Assembly: GCA_905235755.1 (NCBI GenBank)
Contig: CAJONA010000025.1
Location: 8,695 to 20,531, forward strand
Reading direction: 5' to 3'
DNA: 11,837 nucleotides
DNA from: an uncultured Clostridia bacterium
GTDB taxonomy: Bacteria > Bacillota > Clostridia > Oscillospirales > CAG-272
The number at the start of each line of letters is the position of its first letter. Positions within the stretch are counted from its first letter, which is position 1. The notes beneath the pieces are model-generated. The model ran no database searches. It had not been told where the DNA came from and saw nothing but the letters and a program-made list of their open reading frames with translations. Below, one piece after another: positions 1-6,060 of this stretch. A program made the translations under genes and the position numbers.

Positions 1-699
1 GTGCTGACCGCCGGCACCGCTCGATTTACACGTCTCGACGGTGATATCATCGGGATTTATCTGTATCTCAACGTCGTCCGTCTCGGGCAGGACGGCGACG
101 GTGACGGTCGACGTCTGTATCCTTCCCTGCGATTCCGTTTCGGGCACGCGCTGTACGCGGTGAACGCCGCTCTCGAATTTCAGTTTCGAGTACACGCCTG
201 TCCCCGACACGGAGACGCTCACCTCTTTAAAACCGCCGAGCTCCGTATCGTTTGAATCGAGCAAGCGGAAATCCCAGCCGAGCGACGCCGAATACATCGA
301 ATACATACGGTAAAGGTTGTATGCAAAAAGCGCTGCTTCTTCGCCGCCTGCGCCGGCGCGTATTTCGAGAATGACGTTTTTGTCGTCGCTCTCGTCTTTC
401 GGGAGCAGGAGGACTTTCATCTCGTATTCTATCTTTTCAAGATGCGCCGTCTCGGCATCGAGTTCCTCGCGCGCCATCTGACTTATCTCGGCGTCGTCCG
501 AGCTTATCAGTTCCTTTGCTTCCTCGATCGCCGCGACGCAGCGCAGATATTCGTCATACTTATCGGCTAACGGCTTTAATTTGTTGTGCTCTTTTATAAG
601 TTCGAGGTATTGTGCACGGTCGTTTATATATTCGGGCATGGACATCTTGTTTACGATGCTTTTAAATCTGTCCGATATTTCACGCACTTTTTCGATCAC
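1..699 (-). CDS. prfA: Peptide chain release factor 1 (RF1), 3' end outside the window
   Basis: RF1 recognises UAA and UAG in the ribosomal A site and triggers peptidyl-tRNA hydrolysis. The 233 codons present cover the N-terminal helical domain and most of the decoding and catalytic domains. The stop-codon-reading PxT motif is P186-E187-T188, in the context RVQRVPETESQGR. The catalytic GGQ loop is residues 230-232, in SSGAGGQ, ending one codon before the window edge. Motif spacing matches family members such as E. coli RF1 (PxT at 188-190, GGQ at 233-235). The start is GTG at 699, because the AGGAGG at 713-708 lies 8 nt from it; the nearer ATG at 704 is in another frame and stops after two codons. 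One oddity is Gln195 where RF1 normally has a conserved His just before the Thr-Ser of the decoding loop. The gene is divergent from rplM. The C-terminal domain and any following gene (commonly prmC) lie outside the window. Confidence 0.96.
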   Translation of the reverse strand, partial: MIEKVREISDRFKSIVNKMSMPEYINDRAQYLELIKEHNKLKPLADKYDEYLRCVAAIEEAKELISSDDAEISQMAREELDAETAHLEKIEYEMKVLLLPKDESDDKNVILEIRAGAGGEEAALFAYNLYRMYSMYSASLGWDFRLLDSNDTELGGFKEVSVSVSGTGVYSKLKFESGVHRVQRVPETESQGRIQTSTVTVAVLPETDDVEIQINPDDITVETCKSSGAGGQH

Positions 700-713
700 G
701 GCATAATCCTCCT
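696..713 (-). promoter_or_regulatory. prfA ribosome binding site with overlapping two-codon ORF
   Basis: The SD AGGAGG (713-708) stands 8 nt before the GTG start of prfA (699). Between them is ATG-CCG-TGA (704-696), a Met-Pro mini-ORF whose TGA overlaps the GTG as GTGA. The ATG is only 3 nt from the SD, poor spacing for initiation, which is why GTG is taken as the real start. Whether the mini-ORF is translated is unknown. Confidence 0.6.
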
Positions 714-732
714 ATTTTATACATTATTTAAT

Positions 733-761
733 ATTTTACTACATATCGCTTGCGATTTCAA
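733..761 (-). promoter_or_regulatory. Predicted sigma-A promoter of prfA
   Basis: On the minus strand, TTGAAA (761-756) and TAAAAT (738-733) are separated by exactly 17 bp, one mismatch per hexamer from consensus. Transcription would begin near 726, giving a leader of about 27 nt that holds the SD. The spacer contains a small inverted repeat, TCGC-AA-GCGA. No other promoter as good is seen on this strand upstream of prfA. Confidence 0.6.
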
Positions 762-886
762 TATCATTTATAAATTTTTTTGTGTTTTCGCGTTTGTGTG
801 CGAGCAAGGATTTGATAGATTTTACGAGATTTTAAGAGGTTTTATAATATTAAATTAAAAAAATCAAACTTTTTTCAAAAAACATA

Positions 887-915
887 TTGACAAGCGCATT
901 TATGCGTGATATAAT
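887..915 (+). promoter_or_regulatory. Consensus sigma-A promoter of rplM-rpsI
   Basis: TTGACA (887-892) and TATAAT (910-915) match the consensus at all 12 positions with the optimal 17-bp spacer, and TG at 907-908 adds an extended -10. The upstream 840-886 is rich in A and T tracts, resembling an UP element. Transcription should begin near 920-923, giving a leader of about 58 nt. Such strength fits a ribosomal protein operon. The spacer holds an inverted repeat, CGCAT-TT-ATGCG (895-906). Confidence 0.85.
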
Positions 916-930
916 CGAAACGTTGCGAAA

Positions 931-949
931 TGGGAGAAATATATTCCCA
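931..949 (+). promoter_or_regulatory. Leader hairpin upstream of rplM (possible L13 leader)
   Basis: TGGGA (931-935) pairs with TCCCA (945-949) around a 9-nt loop in the short 5' leader, ending 16 nt before the SD. Firmicutes rplM operons often carry a small structured L13 leader thought to bind L13 for autoregulation. The location fits, but a 5-bp stem is weak and I cannot match a conserved consensus by eye. It may be a chance hairpin. Confidence 0.3.
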
Positions 950-979
950 AACATTCAAAAATAACGGAGGAAACAAGCA

Positions 980-1411
980 ATGTCCACTTATATGGCAAAA
1001 AAAGAAACCGTCGAACGTAAATGGTACGTTATCGACGCGGCCGGCAAGCCCCTTGGCAAGACGGCAGTTGCGGCGGCTAACATTCTCAGAGGAAAACACC
1101 GCCCCGAATTCACTCCCCACGTTGATTGCGGCGAATGCGTTATCATTATAAACGCGGCAAGCGCAGTTCTCACGGGAAACAAGCTCACACAGAAATTCTA
1201 TCGCCGTCATTCCGGTTACATCGGCGGTCTTAAGGAAGTCAACTATAAGACTCTCATGGCTACAAAGCCCGAGCTTGCTATGCAGCTCGCAGTCAAGGGT
1301 ATGCTTCCCCACAACACCATCGGCGACAAGAGCATCACAAGACTTAAAGTTTTCGCAGGCGAATCCAAAAATTGCGAATCGCTTAAAGCGACCGTTGTAA
1401 CGGTAGACTGA
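980..1411 (+). CDS. rplM: 50S ribosomal protein L13
   Basis: L13 is an early-assembly protein of the large ribosomal subunit that binds 23S rRNA. The 143-residue product has the usual length. It shows the N-terminal family pattern ERKWYVIDA (residues 12-20), the RGKHRPEFTPHVD segment (37-49) and the signature stretch around residues 104-127, with MLPHNTIGD and LKVFAG. The start at 980 has GGAGG (966-970) 9 nt upstream. The extra N-terminal residues (MSTYMAKKE) match the form common in Firmicutes L13. The C-terminal tail after KVFAG differs from the frequent HPHxAQ form but still ends in a short acidic/hydrophobic tail. The gene is the first of a two-gene operon; rpsI starts 18 nt after its stop, and the pair is driven by the strong promoter at 887-915. 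Confidence 0.97.
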   Translation: MSTYMAKKETVERKWYVIDAAGKPLGKTAVAAANILRGKHRPEFTPHVDCGECVIIINAASAVLTGNKLTQKFYRRHSGYIGGLKEVNYKTLMATKPELAMQLAVKGMLPHNTIGDKSITRLKVFAGESKNCESLKATVVTVD

Positions 1412-1429
1412 TAGAAAGGAGTCATCACA

Positions 1430-1831
1430 ATGTATACAAGTGCAAAACCGTACTTCTACGGCACAGGAAGAAGAAAAAAATCCATTGCAAGAGTTCGTCT
1501 CTACCCCGGAACAGGCGCTATAACAATCAACGGCAGAGATATTGATGACTACTTCGGTCTTGAAACTCTCAAACTCATCGTAAATCAGCCTTTCGGCGTA
1601 ACAGGCACAGAAGGCAAATTCGACATCGTATGCACAGCCAAAGGCGGCGGCATCTCCGGTCAGGCAGGCGCTATCCGCCACGGCGTAGCAAGAGCCCTGC
1701 TCCTCGCTGACGAAACGTACAGACCTCTCCTCAAAAAAGCGGGCCTTCTCACTCGTGACCCGAGAATGAAGGAAAGAAAGAAATACGGTCTCAAAGCCGC
1801 TCGTCGCGCACCGCAGTTCTCCAAGAGATAA
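1430..1831 (+). CDS. rpsI: 30S ribosomal protein S9
   Basis: S9 sits in the head of the small subunit, and its C-terminal tail reaches the anticodon loop of P-site tRNA. The 133-residue product has the family length and motifs: GTGRRKKSIARVRL (11-24), the glycine-rich KGGGISGQAGAIRHG stretch (71-85), LTRDPRMKERKKYG (107-120), and the highly conserved basic end QFSKR with terminal Lys-Arg. AAGGAG (1416-1421) lies 8 nt before the ATG. It is translated with rplM from one transcript. Its last codons, from 1814, are also the beginning of a direct repeat whose second copy lies about 154 bp downstream, so the rpsI tail is duplicated in the intergenic DNA. The gene itself is complete and looks functional. 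Confidence 0.97.
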   Translation: MYTSAKPYFYGTGRRKKSIARVRLYPGTGAITINGRDIDDYFGLETLKLIVNQPFGVTGTEGKFDIVCTAKGGGISGQAGAIRHGVARALLLADETYRPLLKKAGLLTRDPRMKERKKYGLKAARRAPQFSKR

Positions 1832-1936
1832 TTATTTATCACATTATCAAAAGTACCTTCACTATGTGGAGGTACTTTTCTTTTGCACAAACTGCGGCGT
1901 CCTCGCAGCGCAGCTGCTGCGGTCGGCGCTAAAAAC
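1814..1936 (+). repeat. Direct repeat copy 1: rpsI tail plus terminator plus GC-rich block
   Basis: This 123-bp unit recurs at 1968-2090 with only two differences (C1822 versus A1976, T1883 versus A2037), an offset of exactly 154 bp. It contains, in order, the last six codons of rpsI including its stop, a 14-bp terminator hairpin, and a GC-rich block with the inverted repeat CGCAGC-GCAGCT-GCTGCG (1904-1921). Weaker similarity, CGC[A/T]CCG with a one-base indel, extends a little further 5'. The unit has no coding capacity apart from the rpsI tail. Confidence 0.9.
1849..1884 (+). terminator. Rho-independent terminator of rplM-rpsI, copy 1
   Basis: AAAAGTACCTTCAC (1849-1862) pairs with GTGGAGGTACTTTT (1866-1879) around a TAT triloop: 14 pairs with one G-T wobble. 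T-rich TTTTCTTTTG follows. It begins 18 nt after the rpsI stop. Confidence 0.85.
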
Positions 1937-1954
1937 AGTCCGCCGGACTGTTTT
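1932..1954. terminator. Bidirectional terminator-like hairpin between the repeat copies
   Basis: AAAACAGTCCG (1932-1942) and CGGACTGTTTT (1944-1954) are perfect complements around one centre base; in RNA about 10 pairs would close a GCC loop. An A tract on one side and a T tract on the other make it usable in both directions. GTCGG (1922-1926) and CCGAC (1964-1968) form a broken outer stem around it, giving a compact nested palindrome. It lies mainly in the 31 bp separating the two repeat copies. Confidence 0.65.
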
Positions 1955-1967
1955 ATTAACGCTCCGA

Positions 1968-2090
1968 CAGTTCTCAAAGAGATAATTATTTATCACATTA
2001 TCAAAAGTACCTTCACTATGTGGAGGTACTTTTCTTATGCACAAACTGCGGCGTCCTCGCAGCGCAGCTGCTGCGGTCGGCGCTAAAAAC
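1968..2090 (+). repeat. Direct repeat copy 2: duplicated rpsI tail and terminator
   Basis: Second copy of the 1814-1936 unit, 121 of 123 bases identical. Its first 18 bases repeat the end of rpsI (CAGTTCTC, then AAGAGATAA), but nothing upstream keeps an S9 reading frame, so it is a non-coding remnant. Similarity ends sharply after CTAAAAAC at 2090. Near-identity points to a recent duplication, to an ongoing homogenising process, or to two insertions of one intergenic element. Confidence 0.9.
2003..2038 (+). terminator. Rho-independent terminator, copy 2
   Basis: Second copy of the 14-bp hairpin: arms 2003-2016 and 2020-2033, loop TAT, followed by TTTTCTTATG. The arms are unchanged from copy 1. 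It would act as a back-up stop for rplM-rpsI read-through. Confidence 0.75.
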
Positions 2091-2106
2091 GTTAAACTTA
2101 TAAAAC

Positions 2107-2132
2107 AAAAAAGAGCCTTGCGGCTCTTTTTT
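2107..2132. terminator. Bidirectional terminator between rpsI and the transporter operon
   Basis: AAAAAAGAGCC (2107-2117) pairs perfectly with GGCTCTTTTTT (2122-2132) around TTGC. The GC-rich inner stem and flanking A and T tracts make a classic terminator in both directions. It starts 3 bp from the stop of the last transporter gene (2136, minus), for which it is the natural terminator, and it also faces the rplM-rpsI transcript. Confidence 0.9.
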
Positions 2133-2135
2133 TCA

Positions 2136-3110
2136 TCATCGGTCTTCCCTGAAATATGATTGTCCCAGACTTGCGGGTGGCTGAATATCTTTTTTGCCGA
2201 AGATGCTCGTCAGTATCAGCACGAGCACCGTGATGATATACGGGAACATCTCGAAGATTTTAAGATCGGAGAACGACAGTGCTTTCAAATCTATCGCAAG
2301 CATGGAAAGCGCGCCGAAAAGTATCGAGCCGAATATAGCCACAGTGGGTTTCCACATCGTGGCGATAACTAGCGCAACGGCAAGCCAGCCGAACGAGTCG
2401 ATCGGCGCTTCCGCGAGCGTCGTGCCCGCCGTCTTGTCCATGACGTAGTAAAGTCCGCCGAGTCCCGCTATCGCGCTTCCGAGCACGATAAATCCGTATT
2501 TGTATTTGGAGATGTTTATGCCGACCGCATCTGCCGTCGCGGGATTTTCACCTACCGCACGTAAATAAAGCCCTGTTCTTGTCCTGTTCAAAAGCAGCGA
2601 CGAGAGTATCGCCACAGCTATCGCAAGGTAAACGAGCACTCCGTGCGAGAGGAAAATTTCACCGAACCAGCCGAGCTTGCTTGAAAACGGAAACAGATTT
2701 TTGAAATATTTGCTCGCTTCTACAAAGTGCGACATATCGATCCGCTTTGCGAAGAATTTCATAAATCCTACGCCGAACGTCGTGAGCGCAAGGCCGGTCA
2801 CATTCTGATTTGCTTTGAGAGAAACGGTGAGAAAGGCGTATATAAGTCCCGCCGCGGCCGAAAAAAGCATCGAGAAGAATATCGCGGTCAGCACGAGCCA
2901 AAATCCGCTTATCGTCGACATATCCGTAACGCCGTTTGTATACAGCATGACGCCGTAGCTCCCGCCAAGCGCGCCGATACACATAATTCCCGGTATGCCG
3001 AGGTTGAGGTTGCCCGCTTTTTCGGTGAGTATCTCGCCTACGCAGCCAAAAAGGAAGATCGTTCCCATGCTTATGCCGTCTATCAATATTTTACTTAATG
3101 TGCTAAACAT
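2136..3110 (-). CDS. BMP-type nucleoside ABC transporter permease (NupQ/YufQ-like)
   Basis: A 324-residue, very hydrophobic inner-membrane protein of the branched-chain-type permease family (BPD_transp_2). It would form half of the translocation channel of a purine nucleoside or base importer. Family marks are an N-terminal segment with GEILTEKAGNLNLGIPGIM (26-44), the cytoplasmic coupling stretch RTRTGLYLRAVGENPATADAVGIN (about 177-200), and the following KYKYG...SAIAGLGGLYY stretch. Several transmembrane segments are evident between residues 10 and 305. The short polar tail ends FREDR. The ATG at 3110 has AAGGAGG 8 nt upstream, and that SD overlaps the end of the preceding permease, whose stop is 13 bp away, suggesting translational coupling. 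It is the last gene of the operon, and a terminator follows at once. The substrate is inferred from neighbours, not from this protein. Confidence 0.9.
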   Translation of the reverse strand: MFSTLSKILIDGISMGTIFLFGCVGEILTEKAGNLNLGIPGIMCIGALGGSYGVMLYTNGVTDMSTISGFWLVLTAIFFSMLFSAAAGLIYAFLTVSLKANQNVTGLALTTFGVGFMKFFAKRIDMSHFVEASKYFKNLFPFSSKLGWFGEIFLSHGVLVYLAIAVAILSSLLLNRTRTGLYLRAVGENPATADAVGINISKYKYGFIVLGSAIAGLGGLYYVMDKTAGTTLAEAPIDSFGWLAVALVIATMWKPTVAIFGSILFGALSMLAIDLKALSFSDLKIFEMFPYIITVLVLILTSIFGKKDIQPPASLGQSYFREDR

Positions 3111-3123
3111 TTACGCGTCCTCC

Positions 3124-4365
3124 TTAAACAACAGTTTTAATAACGATCGTAGCTATTACCGCAATAATCAGAAGTTCCAATCCTATTGCTAAAATTACAA
3201 TCAACGGTTTAACAGCAGACCTTGATTTTGAAGTGAAAAATAATTCTTTAATCGATGCACCGTTCTTTTTTGTCATAATATCTTTCATTCTTTGGCTCGG
3301 CTTTATTCTGTATTGAATAAAGAATTCGCTGCCGATGACGCAGAAGAATATTATACCGATAACAATGTTGGCATAGTCCGTGCTTTTTAGCTGGAACACC
3401 GTGCTTACGTTCGCCGCTCCGGTGTTGAGGAACACCACGAAGAACGCGGTGGCTATCATTATCAGCGGATCGAAGTTAGCAAGCCACGCGACGAGTATCG
3501 CCGTAAAGCCTTTGCTGCCGCAAATCTGAGTGTTCACCGTATGTTCAAGCGATCCCGCAAATATCGCGCCCATTATGCCGCATATCGCTCCTGAAAGGAC
3601 AAGCGTTCTGATTATGACTTTCTTGACGTTGATGCCGACGTATTTCGCCGTGTTTACGCTATCGCCGACAAGTGCCGTTTCAAAGCCGTGCTTCGTGTAT
3701 CTCATATAAACGAACATAAACGCGTCGACAAGGAGCGCTACGATGATGATGAGCACATATTTGTTTCCGATATCCGGGAACCAAGCCTTATGCGTCAGAA
3801 GGTTTACGATCCCTATATTGCCCGATCCGCTCTTGTCCCAAGCGAACGAGAAATATGCCACAATACCTATTGCGATGTAGTTCATCATAAGCGTGAACAG
3901 CGTCTCGTTCGTTCCGAAAAACGCCTTGAAGATCGCCGGTATGACAGCCCAGATTATTCCCGCAAGGATGCTGGTCACTATCATAAGTATTATTATGACT
4001 GCGTCCGGCAATACGCCCGTCAGGAATTTCATGCACGCGATAGCGACAAGACATCCGACGAGGACTTGTCCGTTCGCGCCCATGTTCCAGAATTTCATCT
4101 TGAACGCGGGTATTACCGCAAGTCCGAACATAAGCAGGACCGCGGTGTCTTTCATCAGCGTCCAAACGTCGATAAACGCGCCTTTAACGAGCGTCGCGTA
4201 TATCTTGAACGGATTTTCATGTATGAGTATAACACTCATTATGCCGCATATCACGAGCGCGACGAGTATGCCCGCCAAGCGAACGAGAAGCACATTTTTG
4301 TGCGACATATGGTCTCTTTTGGAAACGTGGAACAGAGGCTCGTTTTTTGTTTTTTCAGTTGTCAT
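3124..4365 (-). CDS. BMP-type nucleoside ABC transporter permease (NupP/YufP-like)
   Basis: A 413-residue polytopic membrane protein and partner of the NupQ-like permease. After a polar N-terminus (MTTEKTKNEPLF and on to about residue 26) come multiple hydrophobic segments. They include a family-typical stretch reading PAFKMKFWNMGANGQVLVGC (about 85-104), the coupling region YTKHGFETALVGDSVNTAKYVGIN, and VNTQICGSKGFTAILVAWLANFDP, where this family carries its periplasmic/channel segment. The start is ATG at 4365: GGAGGG (4378-4373) is 7 nt upstream, and the ORF overlaps the ATPase stop by 11 bp, a normal coupled arrangement. An in-frame ATG at 4437 would add 24 residues lying wholly inside the ATPase gene and has no good SD, so it was rejected. 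The longer form relative to NupQ is usual for this pair. Confidence 0.9.
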   Translation of the reverse strand: MTTEKTKNEPLFHVSKRDHMSHKNVLLVRLAGILVALVICGIMSVILIHENPFKIYATLVKGAFIDVWTLMKDTAVLLMFGLAVIPAFKMKFWNMGANGQVLVGCLVAIACMKFLTGVLPDAVIIILMIVTSILAGIIWAVIPAIFKAFFGTNETLFTLMMNYIAIGIVAYFSFAWDKSGSGNIGIVNLLTHKAWFPDIGNKYVLIIIVALLVDAFMFVYMRYTKHGFETALVGDSVNTAKYVGINVKKVIIRTLVLSGAICGIMGAIFAGSLEHTVNTQICGSKGFTAILVAWLANFDPLIMIATAFFVVFLNTGAANVSTVFQLKSTDYANIVIGIIFFCVIGSEFFIQYRIKPSQRMKDIMTKKNGASIKELFFTSKSRSAVKPLIVILAIGLELLIIAVIATIVIKTVV

Positions 4366-5971
4366 CGTTCTGCCCTCCGTTTTGTTCGTCCGCGGCATTT
4401 TGCCATTCGTTATCAGTAAGATTGCTGTCCTTGGCAATACCGTAATTTTTGTCCTTTTGTTCGACCGTAAGGTTCATCGCGCCGGTCATCATAAGACCGA
4501 GCTCTTCTTTTGTCACCTTCGACGCGTGCACGATGCCCATCACTTCGCCGTGGCAAAGCACCATTATCTTATCGCACAGCGCAAGCATAACGTCGAGGTC
4601 TTCGCCGACAAAAAGTATGCCTGTCTGACGCTTCTTTTGTTCGTTCAATATATCGTATATCGCGTACGCGGAGTTGATGTCAAGACCGCGAACGGGATAT
4701 GCCGTCACGATGACGTTCGGATTTGAGCTTATCTCGCGTCCTACGAGCACTTTTTGCACGTTGCCGCCCGAAAGACGTCTGATGGGAATTTCGGTCGACG
4801 GCGTCGCTATCTCGAGCTTATCGATCAGCTGTTTTGCTTTTTCTCTCGCCGCTTCGCGGTTTACAAACGGTGATTTTCCATCGCCGTATGTTTTCAGCAT
4901 AACATTGTCCGTTATCGAGAACGACGGCGCAAGCCCCATGCCGAGACGATCCTCTGGAATGAAACTCATCGATATTCCCTTCTCGATGATCTCTTTCGGA
5001 GGCAATCCGACTATCGACTCACCTTTATGCATTATAAAGCCGCTGTTTATCTTTCGCAGTCCCGCGATGGCTTCGCACAGTTCTTTCTGACCGCATCCCG
5101 TTATGCCCGCAACGCCGAGTATCTCGCCGCCGCGAATATAAAAGCTGATATTTTTTATCGCCGGGTTTCCGTCATCGGAGTTTATGCTGAGATTTCGTAT
5201 CTCAAGCAACGGCTTCGTCCGTTCGACGACAGCGCGCTCGATCTTGAGTTCCAACTTCTTGCCGACCATCATTTCGGTTAGCTGTTTTTCGTTCGTCTCC
5301 GAGGTGTTGACCGTTCCTATGTACTCGCCCTTGCGCAAGATCGACACCCTGTCGGAGATCTCCATGACCTCGTTTAATTTGTGCGTGATTATGATTATCG
5401 ACTTGCCGTCGTCGCGCATTTTTTTCAGGATCGCGAACAGCTTCTCTATCTCCTGCGGAGTCAGAACGGCAGTCGGCTCGTCGAGAATGAGTATATCGGC
5501 GCCGCGGTACAGCACCTTTATTATCTCGACAGTCTGTTTTTCGGAAACAGACATATCGTGCACTTTCTTTTTCGGATCTATATCAAATCCGTATTTTTCC
5601 GCTATTTCGCGGACGCGGGAATTTACAAGTTTGATGTTGTATTTTTCATTGTTCACTCCCAAAATTATATTTTGGGCGGCGGTAAACGTATCCACGAGTT
5701 TAAAATGCTGGTGGACCATTCCTATCTTGTATTTGAACGCATCCTTCGGCGACGCTATGACGGCGGGTTTTCCGTAGACGAATATCTCGCCTTCATCGGG
5801 AAAATAAATCCCCGATATAATGTTCATCAGCGTCGTCTTTCCGGAGCCGTTTTCTCCGAGAAGAGAAAGTATTTCATTTTTATAAACGACAAGGTTTACA
5901 TTCTTATTCGCCGTGACCTTATCGAATTTTTTTGTTATATTGCGCAGTTCAAGGGCAATTTCTTTTGACAT
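4355..5971 (-). CDS. ABC transporter ATPase with two nucleotide-binding domains (NupO/YufO-like)
   Basis: A 538-residue cytoplasmic protein of two fused ABC domains that powers the NupP/NupQ-like channel. Domain 1 (about 1-245) has Walker A GENGSGKT (39-46), Q-loop HQH (87-89), Walker B ILILDEP (160-166) and the switch His197. Domain 2 (about 255-510) has the degenerate Walker A GITGCGQK (289-296), where Gln295 replaces the lysine, the intact signature LSGGN (400-404), and Walker B changed to VIVTAYP (420-426). Degenerate second-domain motifs are normal in this sugar/nucleoside importer subfamily. More unusual is the domain-1 signature, MSVSEKQ (140-146), where relatives have LSVGxxQ. The two degenerate elements fall in the same composite ATP site, leaving one canonical site. 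The C-terminus is Asn/Asp/Gln-rich. GGAGG lies 5 nt before the ATG. The gene follows the lipoprotein after an 89-bp gap with a large hairpin. Confidence 0.93.
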   Translation of the reverse strand: MSKEIALELRNITKKFDKVTANKNVNLVVYKNEILSLLGENGSGKTTLMNIISGIYFPDEGEIFVYGKPAVIASPKDAFKYKIGMVHQHFKLVDTFTAAQNIILGVNNEKYNIKLVNSRVREIAEKYGFDIDPKKKVHDMSVSEKQTVEIIKVLYRGADILILDEPTAVLTPQEIEKLFAILKKMRDDGKSIIIITHKLNEVMEISDRVSILRKGEYIGTVNTSETNEKQLTEMMVGKKLELKIERAVVERTKPLLEIRNLSINSDDGNPAIKNISFYIRGGEILGVAGITGCGQKELCEAIAGLRKINSGFIMHKGESIVGLPPKEIIEKGISMSFIPEDRLGMGLAPSFSITDNVMLKTYGDGKSPFVNREAAREKAKQLIDKLEIATPSTEIPIRRLSGGNVQKVLVGREISSNPNVIVTAYPVRGLDINSAYAIYDILNEQKKRQTGILFVGEDLDVMLALCDKIMVLCHGEVMGIVHASKVTKEELGLMMTGAMNLTVEQKDKNYGIAKDSNLTDNEWQNAADEQNGGQNDDN

Positions 5972-6003
5972 CGTTGCCTCCGTAAAAATGATTTAGGAAA
6001 ACA

Positions 6004-6043
6004 AAATACAGCAAAGCGGAAATTTTCCGCTTTGCTTGTATTT
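6004..6043 (-). terminator. Intercistronic attenuator/terminator hairpin between lipoprotein and ATPase genes
   Basis: The 12-base arms GCAAAGCGGAAA (6011-6022) and TTTCCGCTTTGC (6024-6035) are perfect complements. Pairing continues outward with a one-base bulge to about 6004 and 6043, some 20 pairs in all. On the minus-strand transcript the stem is followed by a U-rich run (TATTTTGTTTTCC). In solute-binding-protein operons such a hairpin often causes partial termination or protects the upstream mRNA, so the binding protein is made in excess. No alternative antiterminator is obvious. Confidence 0.7.
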
Positions 6044-6060
6044 CAGAATGGGATTTGCGA

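Noticed and set aside
875..1681. 268-codon open frame on the minus strand over rplM and rpsI
   Set aside because: It is antisense to two unmistakable ribosomal protein genes, has no SD, and its Cys-rich translation looks like a codon-bias shadow.
1862..2086. Small open frames on both strands inside the repeat region
   Set aside because: They arise from the duplicated, hairpin-rich DNA, have no convincing SD, and resemble no protein.
1814..2090. Repeat pair considered as a CRISPR or tandem array
   Set aside because: There are only two long copies, each carrying a gene end and a terminator; unit size and content do not fit CRISPR.
4366..4437. Upstream ATG at 4437 for the NupP-like permease
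   Set aside because: The ATG at 4365 has a proper SD and the normal short overlap with the ATPase stop; the extension lies wholly in the ATPase gene.
3688..4726. Long plus-strand frames over the permease and ATPase genes
   Set aside because: They are shadows of the membrane-protein coding frames; no SD and biased composition.
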